Positions 36,153-45,509 of a stretch of DNA of 46,615 nucleotides are shown in pieces (the stretch's first letter is position 1; each line of letters opens with the position of its first letter). The position numbers and the translations under genes are program-made. The stretch lies in assembly GCA_027489965.1 (NCBI GenBank), contig JAIXZA010000149.1, forward strand, positions 1 to 46,615, read 5' to 3'. This DNA is from Verrucomicrobiaceae bacterium (lineage in GTDB: Bacteria; Verrucomicrobiota; Verrucomicrobiia; Verrucomicrobiales; Verrucomicrobiaceae). Under the pieces are notes generated by a model that was given only the letters and a program-made list of their open reading frames with translations, did no database searches and was not told where the DNA came from.

Positions 36153-37034
36153 ATGCCTCGTTTGACTGATTGGATCCAAGCTGCACGCCCGAAAACCCTC
36201 GGTGCGGCTATCGCGCCTGTGTTTGTGGGTTTCATTCTGGGGGCTAGGCTGAGTGGGCAGGAGATCGAGTGGTTGCTGATGGCCTTTACCTTGGCCAGCA
36301 CAATCGCGCTTCAAATCGCGACGAACTGGTTCAATGATGCGCTGGATTTTCGTCAAGGAAAAGACACTGCGGCGCGAATCGGGCCAAGGCGGATCACGGC
36401 AGCTGGGCTGGTGCGCTCTGAATCAGTAATGATGGCGGGCTATGTGATGCTGGGACTGGCTACGGCTCTGTCTATTCCGCTAATCGCCGCACGTGGACTG
36501 CCGATTGTGATCATTGGGATTCCATCTCTGTATTTCTGCTATGGTTACACTGGCGGACCGGCTCCACTGGCCTATCGCGGACTGGGTGAGCTATTTGTGA
36601 TCTTGTTCTTCGGCTTTGTGGCAGTAATGGGCTCAGCTTTTGTGCAGTGCGGTGAGTGGCTGGTCGGCGCGGTCGTGGCAGGGATGCAAATAGGCTGCCT
36701 TTCGACCATCCTGATCGCCGTGAATAATCTGCGCGACCTTGAGGAGGATCGCAGCACGGGGAAGCGCACCTTAGCAGCGCGATTCGGAGTCACCTTTGCT
36801 AGGATCGAGATCACAGTCCTGTTAGCCGTAGCTTATGGGATCGGGCTCTACTGGATCGATACCGATGATACTCTTCTTTTCACCATGCCTCTGGCGGTGC
36901 TGCCTCTGGGGCTTTTCGTGCTGATTCGCCTTTGGACGACCGCACCTGGGCCAAGCTACAATCGCCTATTAGCATTGAGTGGCGTGCATTTACTGCTGTT
37001 TGCTGGACTTTTCTGTATGGCGGCCATGCCATGA
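36153..37034 (+). CDS. menA: 1,4-dihydroxy-2-naphthoate polyprenyltransferase
   Basis: A UbiA-family membrane prenyltransferase of 293 residues with about eight to nine hydrophobic helices. It attaches the polyprenyl chain to dihydroxynaphthoate in menaquinone synthesis. Diagnostic segments are the first Asp-rich motif NWFNDALDFRQGKD (58-71) followed by GPRRITAAG, YTGGPAPLAYRGLGELFV, and the second motif NNLRDLEEDRSTGKRTLA near 190-207. These match MenA rather than UbiA or heme O synthase. The menC-type gene starts 27 nt downstream on the same strand, supporting the assignment to the classical menaquinone route. Confidence 0.94.
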   Translation: MPRLTDWIQAARPKTLGAAIAPVFVGFILGARLSGQEIEWLLMAFTLASTIALQIATNWFNDALDFRQGKDTAARIGPRRITAAGLVRSESVMMAGYVMLGLATALSIPLIAARGLPIVIIGIPSLYFCYGYTGGPAPLAYRGLGELFVILFFGFVAVMGSAFVQCGEWLVGAVVAGMQIGCLSTILIAVNNLRDLEEDRSTGKRTLAARFGVTFARIEITVLLAVAYGIGLYWIDTDDTLLFTMPLAVLPLGLFVLIRLWTTAPGPSYNRLLALSGVHLLLFAGLFCMAAMP

Positions 37035-37061
37035 GACAAATGGGAGACGTATTGAACCCAC

Positions 37062-38039
37062 ATGTCAGCCAGCCCAATCTACGTCTATGAATACCTGCTC
37101 CGCAGTGGTGTGGCCCTGAATGCGGCATCCCACCGGCGAATTTTCCCTGGTGCATTGATTCGAGTCGGTGCCGGATATGGCTGCATTCACCCTTGGACTG
37201 AATTTGGGGATGCCCCCATTGAAGAACAACTACGTCGATTGGCTGAGGGAATTACCACGCCAATGACTGAAATGGCCCTGCGCTGTGCCGAGATCGACGG
37301 TGCAGCCCGCGAGGCTGGAATCAGCCTATTTGAAGACCTAGAGATCCCGCGCAGTCATTACTCCTGGAGTTTTGCGCAGCCGACTGGGCCGCAGATCGAG
37401 CGGATCGTGAGCGAGGGCTGGCCTGCGCTCAAGGCCAAAGGCTTTGCCAATTATGGAGAAACGCGTGGGTTCCTTGAACAATGCGCCAAGGTAGGAGAAG
37501 CCACAGGCCTGAAGCTGCGGGTGGACTTTAATGGTTGTCTGGATGCACGCGGCTTTTCGCAATTCATTGAATTCATGCCGCTGCGGACCTACCAGCATCT
37601 GGATCTGATCGAGGATCCATTCCCCTATCATTCCGAGCTTTGGCAGCAGGCTCAGCAGCGCTGGAAGGTGCGCCTGGCCCTGGACAAAGGCTGGCGTGAT
37701 GGTGAAGCTGGCTTTTCAGCCGTAGTCGTGAAGCCGGCACGCCGTGACTGGCGCACGGTGGCTGCGCGATATCCTGAAAAACCACTCGTACTGACCTCTG
37801 CCATGGATCATGGCTTGGGCCAAATGTTCGCTGCATACGAAGCGGCTGTCGCCAAGTCTGAACTCGGTGACCGAGTGGATCTCTGTGGACTCAGCACCCA
37901 GCACCTCTTCGAACCGGACGGCTTTTTTGAGCGCATCTCGGCGAAAGGTGGCTGGCTCAGTCACGATACCAATGGCGGCGGGCTAGGCTTTGGTGATGTG
38001 CTGGAAAAGCTACCCTGGCGGAAACTCAGCTCTCTTTAG
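37062..38039 (+). CDS. menC: o-Succinylbenzoate synthase-like enolase-superfamily enzyme
   Basis: Dehydrates SHCHC to o-succinylbenzoate in menaquinone synthesis. Its 325 residues show the enolase-superfamily pattern: KAK (Lys124/Lys126) at the end of a barrel strand, metal ligands Asp155 in RVDFNG, Glu184 in LIEDPFPYH and Asp208 in ALDKGW, and the opposing lysine Lys224 in VVVKPARR, then LTSAMDHGLGQ. Pairing with menA 27 nt upstream makes MenC the natural choice over muconate cycloisomerase or dipeptide epimerase. GGGAG lies before the ATG at a somewhat long distance. The 3' end overlaps the convergent rluD-type gene by 4 nt. Confidence 0.88.
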   Translation: MSASPIYVYEYLLRSGVALNAASHRRIFPGALIRVGAGYGCIHPWTEFGDAPIEEQLRRLAEGITTPMTEMALRCAEIDGAAREAGISLFEDLEIPRSHYSWSFAQPTGPQIERIVSEGWPALKAKGFANYGETRGFLEQCAKVGEATGLKLRVDFNGCLDARGFSQFIEFMPLRTYQHLDLIEDPFPYHSELWQQAQQRWKVRLALDKGWRDGEAGFSAVVVKPARRDWRTVAARYPEKPLVLTSAMDHGLGQMFAAYEAAVAKSELGDRVDLCGLSTQHLFEPDGFFERISAKGGWLSHDTNGGGLGFGDVLEKLPWRKLSSL

Positions 38040-38953
38040 ATAGCTCCGCCAGCGGCCTCAATCCAAGGCGCGTATTCGTCAGGAATCGTAGCCTGAAAAT
38101 TCATCGGCTGATCATGGATAGGATGCAGAAAGCTGAGCTTCCAGGCATGAAGCATCAGGCGTGGTGTGAAGACGATCTGACGTTTGGGATTGCCATAGAT
38201 GGGATCTCCCAGAATCGGGTGCCCTAAAGATTCGCGCATGTGAACTCGGATCTGGTGCGTGCGGCCTGTGAGCAGTTTGCAGCGAATCAGGGCGCTGCCT
38301 TGGCATTTGCTGATCTGCTCCCACTCTGTGACAGCCTCCTTCCCGGCACCGTCGTAAAGGATGGCCATGCGTTTCCGATCCACAGGATGCCTGCCAATGA
38401 AGTTCTGAATGCGTCCGCTAGTCTCTTTTGGCAGACCATTGATGGCAGCCAGATAGATTTTACTCAATCGACGCTCGGCAAACGCCTCCGTGAGTCGGCG
38501 ATGAGCGATGTCATTCTTGGCCACGACCATGCAGCCTGAAGTGTCTTTATCCAAACGATGGACAATACCAGGGCGCATTTCCCCACCGATACCGCTAAGG
38601 TCTTCACAATGATGCAGCAAGGCATTCACTAAAGTCCCGTCTGGATTCCCTGCGGCAGGATGAACCACCAGCCCAGGCGGCTTATTAAGCACCAAAATAT
38701 CTTTGTCCTCAAAAAGCACCTCAAACGGAATATCTTGCGCCACCACTTCCAGCGCTTTCACCTCAGGAATGACCACGGCGACGCTGTCCCCTGCCTTGAA
38801 TGTCACACTGGCCTTTACCGCCTTTCCATTCAGCGTGATGTGCCCATCCCGTAACAAATCCTGAACCCGCGACCGCGAAAGCTCCGGCAGGCGGGTAGCT
38901 ACAAGTTTATCTAGGCGTTGGCCTAGGTCATCGGCTGAAAGGGTCCAGGTCAC
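38036..38953 (-). CDS. rluD: RluD-family 23S rRNA pseudouridine synthase
   Basis: 305 residues. An N-terminal S4 RNA-binding domain (about 12-62, RLDKLVATRLPELSRSRVQ...) is followed by the RluA/RluD catalytic domain with the active-site motif HRLDKDTSG (132-140, Asp135). VLNKPPGLVVHPA (88-100) and LLTGRTHQIRVHM complete the fold. The S4 domain and length favour RluD (helix 69 pseudouridines of 23S rRNA) over RluA, but RluC-like specificity cannot be excluded. It overlaps the end of menC by 4 nt tail to tail and diverges from the kinase gene across 135 nt. Confidence 0.9.
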   Translation of the reverse strand: MTWTLSADDLGQRLDKLVATRLPELSRSRVQDLLRDGHITLNGKAVKASVTFKAGDSVAVVIPEVKALEVVAQDIPFEVLFEDKDILVLNKPPGLVVHPAAGNPDGTLVNALLHHCEDLSGIGGEMRPGIVHRLDKDTSGCMVVAKNDIAHRRLTEAFAERRLSKIYLAAINGLPKETSGRIQNFIGRHPVDRKRMAILYDGAGKEAVTEWEQISKCQGSALIRCKLLTGRTHQIRVHMRESLGHPILGDPIYGNPKRQIVFTPRLMLHAWKLSFLHPIHDQPMNFQATIPDEYAPWIEAAGGAI

Positions 38954-38987
38954 AAGAAAAAGGCAGCAGAGGGAGAAAAAGTGAATT

Positions 38988-39016
38988 TTGAAGCATTAAG
39001 TGCGTCGAAGGATAAT
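38988..39016 (+). promoter_or_regulatory. Candidate promoter of the kinase gene
   Basis: TTGAAG (38988-38993) and GATAAT (39011-39016) are 17 bp apart. The -10 has one mismatch, the -35 two. Initiation near 39023 would leave about 65 nt of leader. The gap is divergent (rluD on the other side), which makes promoters expected here. Confidence 0.35.
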
Positions 39017-39088
39017 CGATATTCAAATTAATTAAGCAATCTGTAATTTCTGGCATTCCGTGTGCAATGAACGTATGGTGAGCTAGCG

Positions 39089-41521
39089 TTGTCTCATCGA
39101 CCTCCATTTTTGCGTTTTCCAGTGATCCGAACTCCCGAACAGTCCTATCTAAGTACCTGCCCAATCTGCCAAAACCAGATTGATGTCACGTCTTTGGAGC
39201 CGTTCACCAAATTAAAGTGCCCTTATTGCGGCCAAATGGTGCGAGTGCGTCGGAAGTTCGACCATTTTGTTCTCGTCCGCCAGATCGGCGAAGGCGGCAT
39301 GAGCCGAGTCTTCGAGGCTGAGGATGAGACCCTAGGCCGTCGAGTAGCCCTGAAAATTCTCAACCGCCAATACAGCCGTGATGCGACCCGCGTGGAGCAG
39401 TTCCGCCAGGAAGCCCTCATCACCGCCAACGTCAATCATCCGAATGTGATCAAGCTCTACTCCGTGGGCTATGATCAGGGCTATTTCTACATCGCCATGG
39501 AGCTCGTCACCGGCGGCAACCTGGAGCAAAGAATCCGCCGTGACGGAAAAATCAAAGAAGCGGAAGTGCTCAGTATCGGACGTGAAGTCGCCGAAGGACT
39601 GCGCGCTGCTCAGCAACTAGGGCTGATTCACCGAGACGTGAAGCCGGCTAACATTCTTTTCACCGAAACAGGCACAGCCAAAGTGGTGGACTTTGGCCTG
39701 GCTCTCTTCGTGGAGCGCGGCGCCGATTCATCCGGAGAAATCTGGGCCACTCCCTACTACGTAGCCCCAGAAAAGGTGCTGGATAATCGTGAAGATTATC
39801 GCAGTGATATTTTCAGCCTCGGTGCCTCTCTTTATCATGCTTTAACAGGGCAGCCGCCGCATAAGGCAGACACCAATAGCATTGAGCAACTGCGCATGAT
39901 CAAATGCCGACGTGTCGCGCTAGAAGACAGCGGCATGAGATTTGCACCGCGCACCATTCATGCCGTCAATCGCATGGTAGCCTTCCGCCCGCAGGAGCGC
40001 TGCGCCAACTATGACGAAACCGTGGATGAATTGCGTCTGGCTGAGGGTTTACTCAGCCAGGGCTTCAAGTCTAGAATAGCCAATCGTCGTGTGCGCTGGA
40101 GCCTCAGCGTGGCAGCGGCTCTGTTGATCGCTTTTTCCATTGGCTGGCTGATCCAGTTTGCAGGTGGGAAGAAAGCGACAGCAATCACAGAGCTGGTCGA
40201 AACCAGCCGCAGTGACCTAACGGGAGAAGGTGTGACTGTGCAAGCCAGCGGCAAAAAGACCGTGGCCGAACTCTTCATCTCTGCCCGCGATAAGATGCTC
40301 AAGCAGCGTGAACTCAACGAGGCGGAAGCGCAGTTTGAAAAGCTCATCCGCTCTGAAGAAGTACGTCAACCCACGCTAAACTGGGCGCGCTATAACGCGG
40401 CGGTCTGTGCTGTCATTCTGGGTAAAAAAGACGCGGCAAGCAAACATCTTCAAGCCATGGGTAACGAGACAGGCAGCGGCAGCAACCTCGTCACACCGGA
40501 GTTAGCAGGCTTTTTCGGAACTCTTGGTAAACGCATGGGGAACAGCCTGGGCCTGGGCATTGCGGAGGATAAGCTTGGCTATGCCACTCAGAATGAGTCT
40601 ATCCTTGGTTACCTGATTCACGGACTAGCCGAGTGGTATCATGGAGATGCTCTTTTGGGTGCTCACGAACTTAGCTTCTTCAAGCAACATCTACGAGATG
40701 TGAAAAGCACCTCGATTGCCACCTCTCTTGAGTGGATATACAGCTACCAGCCACTGGTCGATGCCCTCGATAAACCAATCACTGCCGCCCTGAATCTCCG
40801 CCAGCCGAAAACCCCAAGCAATCTTGAAGAAGGCAAAAAGAGCATGGACGAAATCCGGCAGGCCAAGACCCTGCTAGAATCCTCGCCCGGCCTCACCGCC
40901 ATGCTAAAGAAATGGGAAGGCGTGCTGAAACAGGAGATGTCACAGCTTTTCCAGAAACAGCGACAATCGGAAATGAGCTCTGAGCATGCTCTGCGTGAGC
41001 GTGAGCTGGGACAATGGACTGAAATCATGGCCACCCTGCCAAACCTAATCGACGGCTATGATTACTCGCGAGTGCTCGACATGCTGCAAGGCATGCGTTT
41101 TGACTCGCCAGAAATTCAGTCCGCGCTCGAGGGACAGATTTATCTACACAGCAAAGCTCAGGCATTTCTTACCGGCCTCTTTGCCGACTTTAAAGATAGT
41201 GGCTATCAGGGTAAGATTATCCGCCAATCGGGCAGCAGCATGGATGGGCGCATCATTGCAGCGAATACAGAAACTGTCACTATCAGCCTAGATCGTGGAA
41301 ACATCACTCTACCTGTGAATGAACTCATTCCTCAAACGCTGTTAGACGCGGCCCAGTTCTATGCCAGTAAAACCACGGACAGCACAGAGTATTACGAGCG
41401 CCAAGAGCGCATCGCCGCCTTTGCCCGAGTTGCTGGACTCCCCAGCCTCTCAGCCACTGTCGCGGCTCAGTTGATGGAGGAAAATCGATCCTTCAGATCG
41501 CGATGGATGAAGGTGCAATAA
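39089..41521 (+). CDS. Zinc-ribbon Ser/Thr protein kinase with membrane anchor
   Basis: 810 residues. The N-terminus has a zinc ribbon (CPIC at 24-27 and CPYC at 44-47). The Hanks-type kinase domain spans about 59-330: glycine loop IGEGGMSRVFEAE, VALK with Lys89, HRDVKPAN (181-188), DFG (201-203) and VAPEKV (225-230). One membrane helix (about 332-355, SLSVAAALLIAFSIGWLIQF) then leads to an outer part of about 450 residues. That part is largely helical, possibly TPR-like, and unrecognised. The TTG start is supported by GGTGAG at 39077-39082, six nt before it; a GTG 33 nt later would cut into the N-terminal leader. The kinase faces the cytoplasm and the long tail may be a sensor. No cognate phosphatase is nearby. 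Confidence 0.92.
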   Translation: MSHRPPFLRFPVIRTPEQSYLSTCPICQNQIDVTSLEPFTKLKCPYCGQMVRVRRKFDHFVLVRQIGEGGMSRVFEAEDETLGRRVALKILNRQYSRDATRVEQFRQEALITANVNHPNVIKLYSVGYDQGYFYIAMELVTGGNLEQRIRRDGKIKEAEVLSIGREVAEGLRAAQQLGLIHRDVKPANILFTETGTAKVVDFGLALFVERGADSSGEIWATPYYVAPEKVLDNREDYRSDIFSLGASLYHALTGQPPHKADTNSIEQLRMIKCRRVALEDSGMRFAPRTIHAVNRMVAFRPQERCANYDETVDELRLAEGLLSQGFKSRIANRRVRWSLSVAAALLIAFSIGWLIQFAGGKKATAITELVETSRSDLTGEGVTVQASGKKTVAELFISARDKMLKQRELNEAEAQFEKLIRSEEVRQPTLNWARYNAAVCAVILGKKDAASKHLQAMGNETGSGSNLVTPELAGFFGTLGKRMGNSLGLGIAEDKLGYATQNESILGYLIHGLAEWYHGDALLGAHELSFFKQHLRDVKSTSIATSLEWIYSYQPLVDALDKPITAALNLRQPKTPSNLEEGKKSMDEIRQAKTLLESSPGLTAMLKKWEGVLKQEMSQLFQKQRQSEMSSEHALRERELGQWTEIMATLPNLIDGYDYSRVLDMLQGMRFDSPEIQSALEGQIYLHSKAQAFLTGLFADFKDSGYQGKIIRQSGSSMDGRIIAANTETVTISLDRGNITLPVNELIPQTLLDAAQFYASKTTDSTEYYERQERIAAFARVAGLPSLSATVAAQLMEENRSFRSRWMKVQ

Positions 41522-41552
41522 GCTTGAAATAGATGCCCCTCACAAGGACACG

Positions 41553-41569
41553 CCGCACTTCATGTGCGG
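41553..41569. other. Short hairpin between convergent genes
   Basis: CCGCAC-TTCAT-GTGCGG, a perfect 6-bp stem between the ends of the kinase and lolD genes. There is no T-run on either side, so it is a weak or factor-assisted terminator at best. Confidence 0.35.
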
Positions 41570-41585
41570 AATAAACAAACAGGGA

Positions 41586-42263
41586 TCAGCCCTCTTCGAG
41601 TTTTCCTTCTTTCAGAATCAAACGGCGATCTCCCAGTTTGGCGAGAGTTTGATCATGAGTCACAACAACGAGCGTTTTTTTGGATTCCGCGACGACGCTC
41701 ATCAGCATGTCCATCACCCCAGAACCCGTGGTGGCATCGAGATTACCTGTGGGCTCATCGGCATAGAGAATGCCGGGATCGTTAATCAGAGCCCTAGCGA
41801 TGGCCACCCGCTGCTGTTCACCACCGCTAAGCTCAGTCGGCAGGTGATCTAGGCGCGGAGTGAGACCGACACGATCCAGGAGCTCGCGCGCGCGCGACTC
41901 GGCCTGCCGACCACCTATCATGGCAGGAAGCATGACGTTTTCTAAAGCCGTCAGCTCCGGCAAAAGGAAATAGTGCTGAAAAACAAAGCCCATCGTGCGA
42001 TTCCGAGCCAGCGCACGCCCTTTGGCACTGCCATGATACAGTGACTTCCCATGCACGAGGACATCGCCACTGGTGGGCTTTTCCAATCCCCCGAGGACGT
42101 AAAGAAGCGTGGTTTTTCCAGCGCCTGACTGGCCACAAAGGAAGACTTTTTCCCCAGGAGCTACCTCGACATTGAGTCCGCGTAAAACGGGCAGTTCGTG
42201 ACCGCCGATCTTGTAGATACGGTGGACATCTTTAGCAGTAAGTGTCGCAGCAGATATACTCAT
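41586..42263 (-). CDS. lolD: LolD-type ABC transporter ATP-binding protein
   Basis: 225 residues with Walker A GQSGAGKTT (44-52), LSGGEQQRVAIARAL, Walker B ILYADEPTGNLD and switch VVVTHD. The GNLD after Walker B and the overall layout match the LolD/MacB/FtsE class that powers extraction of lipoproteins or extrusion from the inner membrane. The lolC/lolE permease partner is not adjacent, so LolD is the best but not the only reading. Its start overlaps the stop of the ROK kinase gene by 4 nt (ATGA), indicating coupled translation. Confidence 0.82.
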   Translation of the reverse strand: MSISAATLTAKDVHRIYKIGGHELPVLRGLNVEVAPGEKVFLCGQSGAGKTTLLYVLGGLEKPTSGDVLVHGKSLYHGSAKGRALARNRTMGFVFQHYFLLPELTALENVMLPAMIGGRQAESRARELLDRVGLTPRLDHLPTELSGGEQQRVAIARALINDPGILYADEPTGNLDATTGSGVMDMLMSVVAESKKTLVVVTHDQTLAKLGDRRLILKEGKLEEG

Positions 42264-43189
42264 GATTGCAGGTTCAGCTTCTGATCTAATGCGATACGAC
42301 CCAAGGCCAGGGAGCCCAAGAGACCGGAACGCGCTCCAAGCCCAGGAGAAACAATGAACTGATCAATCTCACGTCCGACCTGCGGAATGAGCAGGTACCC
42401 GTTGAGATGGTGCATGAGCTTGGCGCGAATCAAAGGGATGACCTGAGGCTGCTCCATGACGCCACCGCCGAGGATGATGCGCTTCGGAGAAAGTGTGAGA
42501 CAGAGATTCATCAAAGCGTGCCCCATCACATCAGCGAGTTCCTCCCAGGCCGGATGCTCAAAAGGCAACATATCAGCCCGAACGCCCCAGCGTTTAGCGA
42601 TAGAAGTGCCGCTCACGTAACCTTCGACGCAGCTGCGATGAAACGGGCACTGACACTCGCGCTGTACTGCGTAACTGTTTTTTGGTGGAGGCACGGAAAG
42701 GTGACCAATCTCAGGGTGCATGGCACCATGCAGCAGCTGCCCATTCACCAAAACTCCGCCGCCAACACCTGTACCAACCGTGATGTAAACCACGGGGTCC
42801 ATCCCCTGCCCTGCACCCCAAAGATACTCGGCTAAAACGGCCGCATTGACGTCCGTATCAAAACCAACCGGCACTCGGAAGCGATTTTTAAAAAAGGTCA
42901 CAATGTCGGTCTGTTGCCATCCAGGCTTGGGCGTCGTCGTGATGAATCCATAGGCCTCACTGTTGGGATTCAGATCCACGGGGCCAAATGTGCCGATGCC
43001 GAGTGAGGCGAAATGGCCATACTCGATCTTCACCTTAGAAAGCCAGCGACTCACAGCCTCTAGAGTTTCTTCAGGTGTGGTCGTCTCAATCCGATGTACG
43101 GAGCGCAGGTCATGCGGGCCTGTACCGATACCGCAGACAATCTTTGTCCCACCCATTTCAATGGCTGCAATGAGAGGTTGATCACTCAT
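42260..43189 (-). CDS. ROK family sugar kinase (fructokinase-like)
   Basis: 309 residues. The phosphate-binding EMGGTK (11-16) opens the fold. TVGTGVGGGVLVNGQLLHGAMHPEIGH carries the ROK signature in shortened description, and a zinc-binding cluster ECQCPFHRSCVEG follows. The CPFH...CVEG(Y)xSG form and E-x-GGTK at the start resemble fructokinases of the ScrK/GmuE type more than glucokinases. It sits between metF and lolD with 4-nt overlaps on both sides, so it is the middle cistron of a translationally coupled set, although the three functions have no obvious metabolic link. Confidence 0.87.
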   Translation of the reverse strand: MSDQPLIAAIEMGGTKIVCGIGTGPHDLRSVHRIETTTPEETLEAVSRWLSKVKIEYGHFASLGIGTFGPVDLNPNSEAYGFITTTPKPGWQQTDIVTFFKNRFRVPVGFDTDVNAAVLAEYLWGAGQGMDPVVYITVGTGVGGGVLVNGQLLHGAMHPEIGHLSVPPPKNSYAVQRECQCPFHRSCVEGYVSGTSIAKRWGVRADMLPFEHPAWEELADVMGHALMNLCLTLSPKRIILGGGVMEQPQVIPLIRAKLMHHLNGYLLIPQVGREIDQFIVSPGLGARSGLLGSLALGRIALDQKLNLQS

Positions 43190-44106
43190 GTGTGGCGGAC
43201 TGCGGCTGAATCACGAATTCCAAGACTGGCGTAAATTTCACGCGTGGCGTGGGATTTATTCAGGGTGTAAAAGTGGATGCCATCCACGCCGTTTTCCAGA
43301 AGATCACGGCATTGCTCGGTGGCATAGTGCACGCCAACACGCTGAACTGCCTCTTCATCATTACCACAGCGCTGGATGGCTCGAAGAAGCTTGGCTGGAT
43401 AACGCGCACCGGCGGCTAATTCGGCCATACGCTTCATGCCACTGGCACTCGTGATCGGCATGATACCAGCGATGATCGGGATAGTGATCCCAGAGAGTCG
43501 GCAGCGATCTCGAAAGTCGAGGAAGTCATGGTTATCGAAGAATAACTGCGTGCAAATGTAGTCTGCGCCGGCATCGCATTTAGCCTTCAGATAATCCATC
43601 TCTAAAACACGATTCGGCGTGCTCGGATGCCCTTCAGGGAAACCAGCCACCGCAATGCCAAAACCGCGCTTATCAGGATGGGCACCACTATCGTTGAATT
43701 TTTTGATGAAGCGCACCAGGTCTGCCGCATGCTGAAAGGCATCCTTCGTGCGGTCATAACCTTCAAGATTCCGTGGTGGATCCCCTCCGAGCGCTAAGAT
43801 GTTGCTCACACCTGCCTCCGCATAGCGCTGCAAAATACTGGAGATATCGGCCTCACTATGGCAGACACAGGTCAGATGTGGCACCGGATCCAATGTCGTG
43901 GTCTTTTTAATCCGCACCACCAGATCGTGAGTCAGCTCACGCGTCGAGCCCCCAGCACCATAGGTCACGCTGACAAAGGAAGGCTTGTAACTTTCCAGCT
44001 CACCGATGGTTTCATACAAAGCTTCAAAGGCCTCGGCTGACTTTGGCGGAAAGAATTCAAAAGACAGCGTCGGACGCTGCTGACTGAGGATGTCGGAAAT
44101 GTGCAT
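43186..44106 (-). CDS. metF: 5,10-methylenetetrahydrofolate reductase
   Basis: FAD enzyme that reduces methylenetetrahydrofolate to methyltetrahydrofolate for methionine synthesis. The 306 residues cover the family domain: LSFEFFPPKS near the start, SVTYGAGGST, TCVCHSEADI, NILALGGDPPR, DYICTQLFFDN and IPIIAGIMPI. It is the first gene of the metF-ROK-lolD set, with a 4-nt overlap with the next start. AAGG lies about 13 nt before the ATG. The 113-nt leader after pepP was checked for a SAM-type riboswitch and none was recognised. Confidence 0.96.
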   Translation of the reverse strand: MHISDILSQQRPTLSFEFFPPKSAEAFEALYETIGELESYKPSFVSVTYGAGGSTRELTHDLVVRIKKTTTLDPVPHLTCVCHSEADISSILQRYAEAGVSNILALGGDPPRNLEGYDRTKDAFQHAADLVRFIKKFNDSGAHPDKRGFGIAVAGFPEGHPSTPNRVLEMDYLKAKCDAGADYICTQLFFDNHDFLDFRDRCRLSGITIPIIAGIMPITSASGMKRMAELAAGARYPAKLLRAIQRCGNDEEAVQRVGVHYATEQCRDLLENGVDGIHFYTLNKSHATREIYASLGIRDSAAVRHT

Positions 44107-44219
44107 CAGAAAAGAGTTACCTTAATCAAGGCGGGGATGGTCAGGGTGCAAGGCTAGGCTGGGTTTGGCGACAGGTTTCTCAAAAGAAATACCCAACTCC
44201 TGCCAGCATTGAATGAAAC

Positions 44220-45509
44220 TTAACGAAGCATCAGGGCTTCGATCTCGTCCACTTCGATAGGTATATGGGCCATGAGATCTGTATTTCCATGCTCACCTAT
44301 GAGGATGTCATTTTCTAGACGAATCCCCATGCCTTCTTCACGAATGTAGATGCCGGGCTCCACGGTAAAGACCATGCCTGGCTGGATTGGCTTCCAAGTG
44401 TGGCCCACGTCATGGACGTCGATCCCCAGATGATGGCTGGTGCCATGGGGAAAGTACTTTTTATACAAAGGCTTCTCAGGATCTTGTTTTTCCACGTCCT
44501 CACGGTTCAGCAGACCTAAACCGATCAGTTCTTCAGTCATGAGCAGACCGACTTGTTCCTGATATTCTCGGATGATCACTCCAGGCCGCAGCATTGCACA
44601 GCACTTTTTAAAGACACGCAGGACCGCCTCATAGACCTGACGTTGCCGTGGAGTGAACTTACCATTCACTGGAATCGTGCGGGTCAGATCTGCATTGTAG
44701 TTCCCGTAATTGGCCGCGATGTCCAGCAGCAGCATCTCCCCATCCTTACACTCGCAGTGATTGGTAATGTAGTGGAGTACACAGGCATTGGCTCCAGAGC
44801 CAATAATCGGCGTGTAGGCAAAACCACGCGCCCGCTGCCGAGTGAACTCATGCGCCAGCTCAGCCTCGATCTCAAACTCATGAACTCCAGGCTTCACAAA
44901 CTTCAAGAGGCGGTTAAAGCCATCTGAAGTGATGCGGATAGCCTCATTTAATGAAGCCAACTCCGCAGGCTGCTTGATGCAGCGTAGATCGTGCATCAGG
45001 GGTGCCAGACGGCGATAATCATGCAGCGGATACTCACTCTGACAGCGCAGGGTAAAACGATGCTCTCGGGTCTCTGTTGGGATCGTCGCACGCTGATGCT
45101 CATTAGAGTTTAAAAACACCTGATCCGCCTGGCACATGACCGCACGGAATTGTGTTTCAAAATCTTGAAGCCAATGAATGCGGCTAATGCCTGAATGAGC
45201 AGACGCCGTTTCCTTTGATAACTTTTCCCCTTCCCAAACAGCGATGGTTTCATTCGTCTCTCGGACAAAAAGCATCTCTCTTTGTTTAGGATCACCCGCA
45301 TCAGGAAAAAGCACTAAGATCGTCTCTTCCTGATCGATACCGCTAAGATAAAACAAATCACTATTTTGAACAAAGCCTAAAGAGCCATCCGCATTCGAGG
45401 GCAACACATCATTCGAGTGCAGGATCACCACAGATCTTGGCGGCAATAGAGCGTAAAGACGCTGACGATTGGTCACATAAAGCTCTGAAGGAAGGGGTTG
45501 GTAGCGCAT
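44220..45509 (-). CDS. pepP: Xaa-Pro aminopeptidase (M24B)
   Basis: 429 residues from the preferred ATG (MRYQPLPSELY); an in-frame GTG lies 24 nt upstream. An N-terminal creatinase/aminopeptidase-P domain (VVILHSNDVLPSNADGSLGF, DLFYLSGI) precedes the pita-bread metal domain. Its five ligands are visible: the two Asp in LLLDIAANYGNYNADLTRT, His in GTSHHLGIDVHD, Glu in FTVEPGIYI and Glu in IRLENDILI. It removes N-terminal residues preceding proline, in the cytoplasm. It is on the same strand as metF, with 113 nt between, and divergent from the small basic protein gene. Confidence 0.94.
   Translation of the reverse strand: MRYQPLPSELYVTNRQRLYALLPPRSVVILHSNDVLPSNADGSLGFVQNSDLFYLSGIDQEETILVLFPDAGDPKQREMLFVRETNETIAVWEGEKLSKETASAHSGISRIHWLQDFETQFRAVMCQADQVFLNSNEHQRATIPTETREHRFTLRCQSEYPLHDYRRLAPLMHDLRCIKQPAELASLNEAIRITSDGFNRLLKFVKPGVHEFEIEAELAHEFTRQRARGFAYTPIIGSGANACVLHYITNHCECKDGEMLLLDIAANYGNYNADLTRTIPVNGKFTPRQRQVYEAVLRVFKKCCAMLRPGVIIREYQEQVGLLMTEELIGLGLLNREDVEKQDPEKPLYKKYFPHGTSHHLGIDVHDVGHTWKPIQPGMVFTVEPGIYIREEGMGIRLENDILIGEHGNTDLMAHIPIEVDEIEALMLR

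Noticed and set aside
44107..44219. Possible SAM-related riboswitch in the metF leader
   Set aside because: The leader is short and I could not match any SAM riboswitch core; only a 4-bp CCTT/AAGG hairpin was seen.
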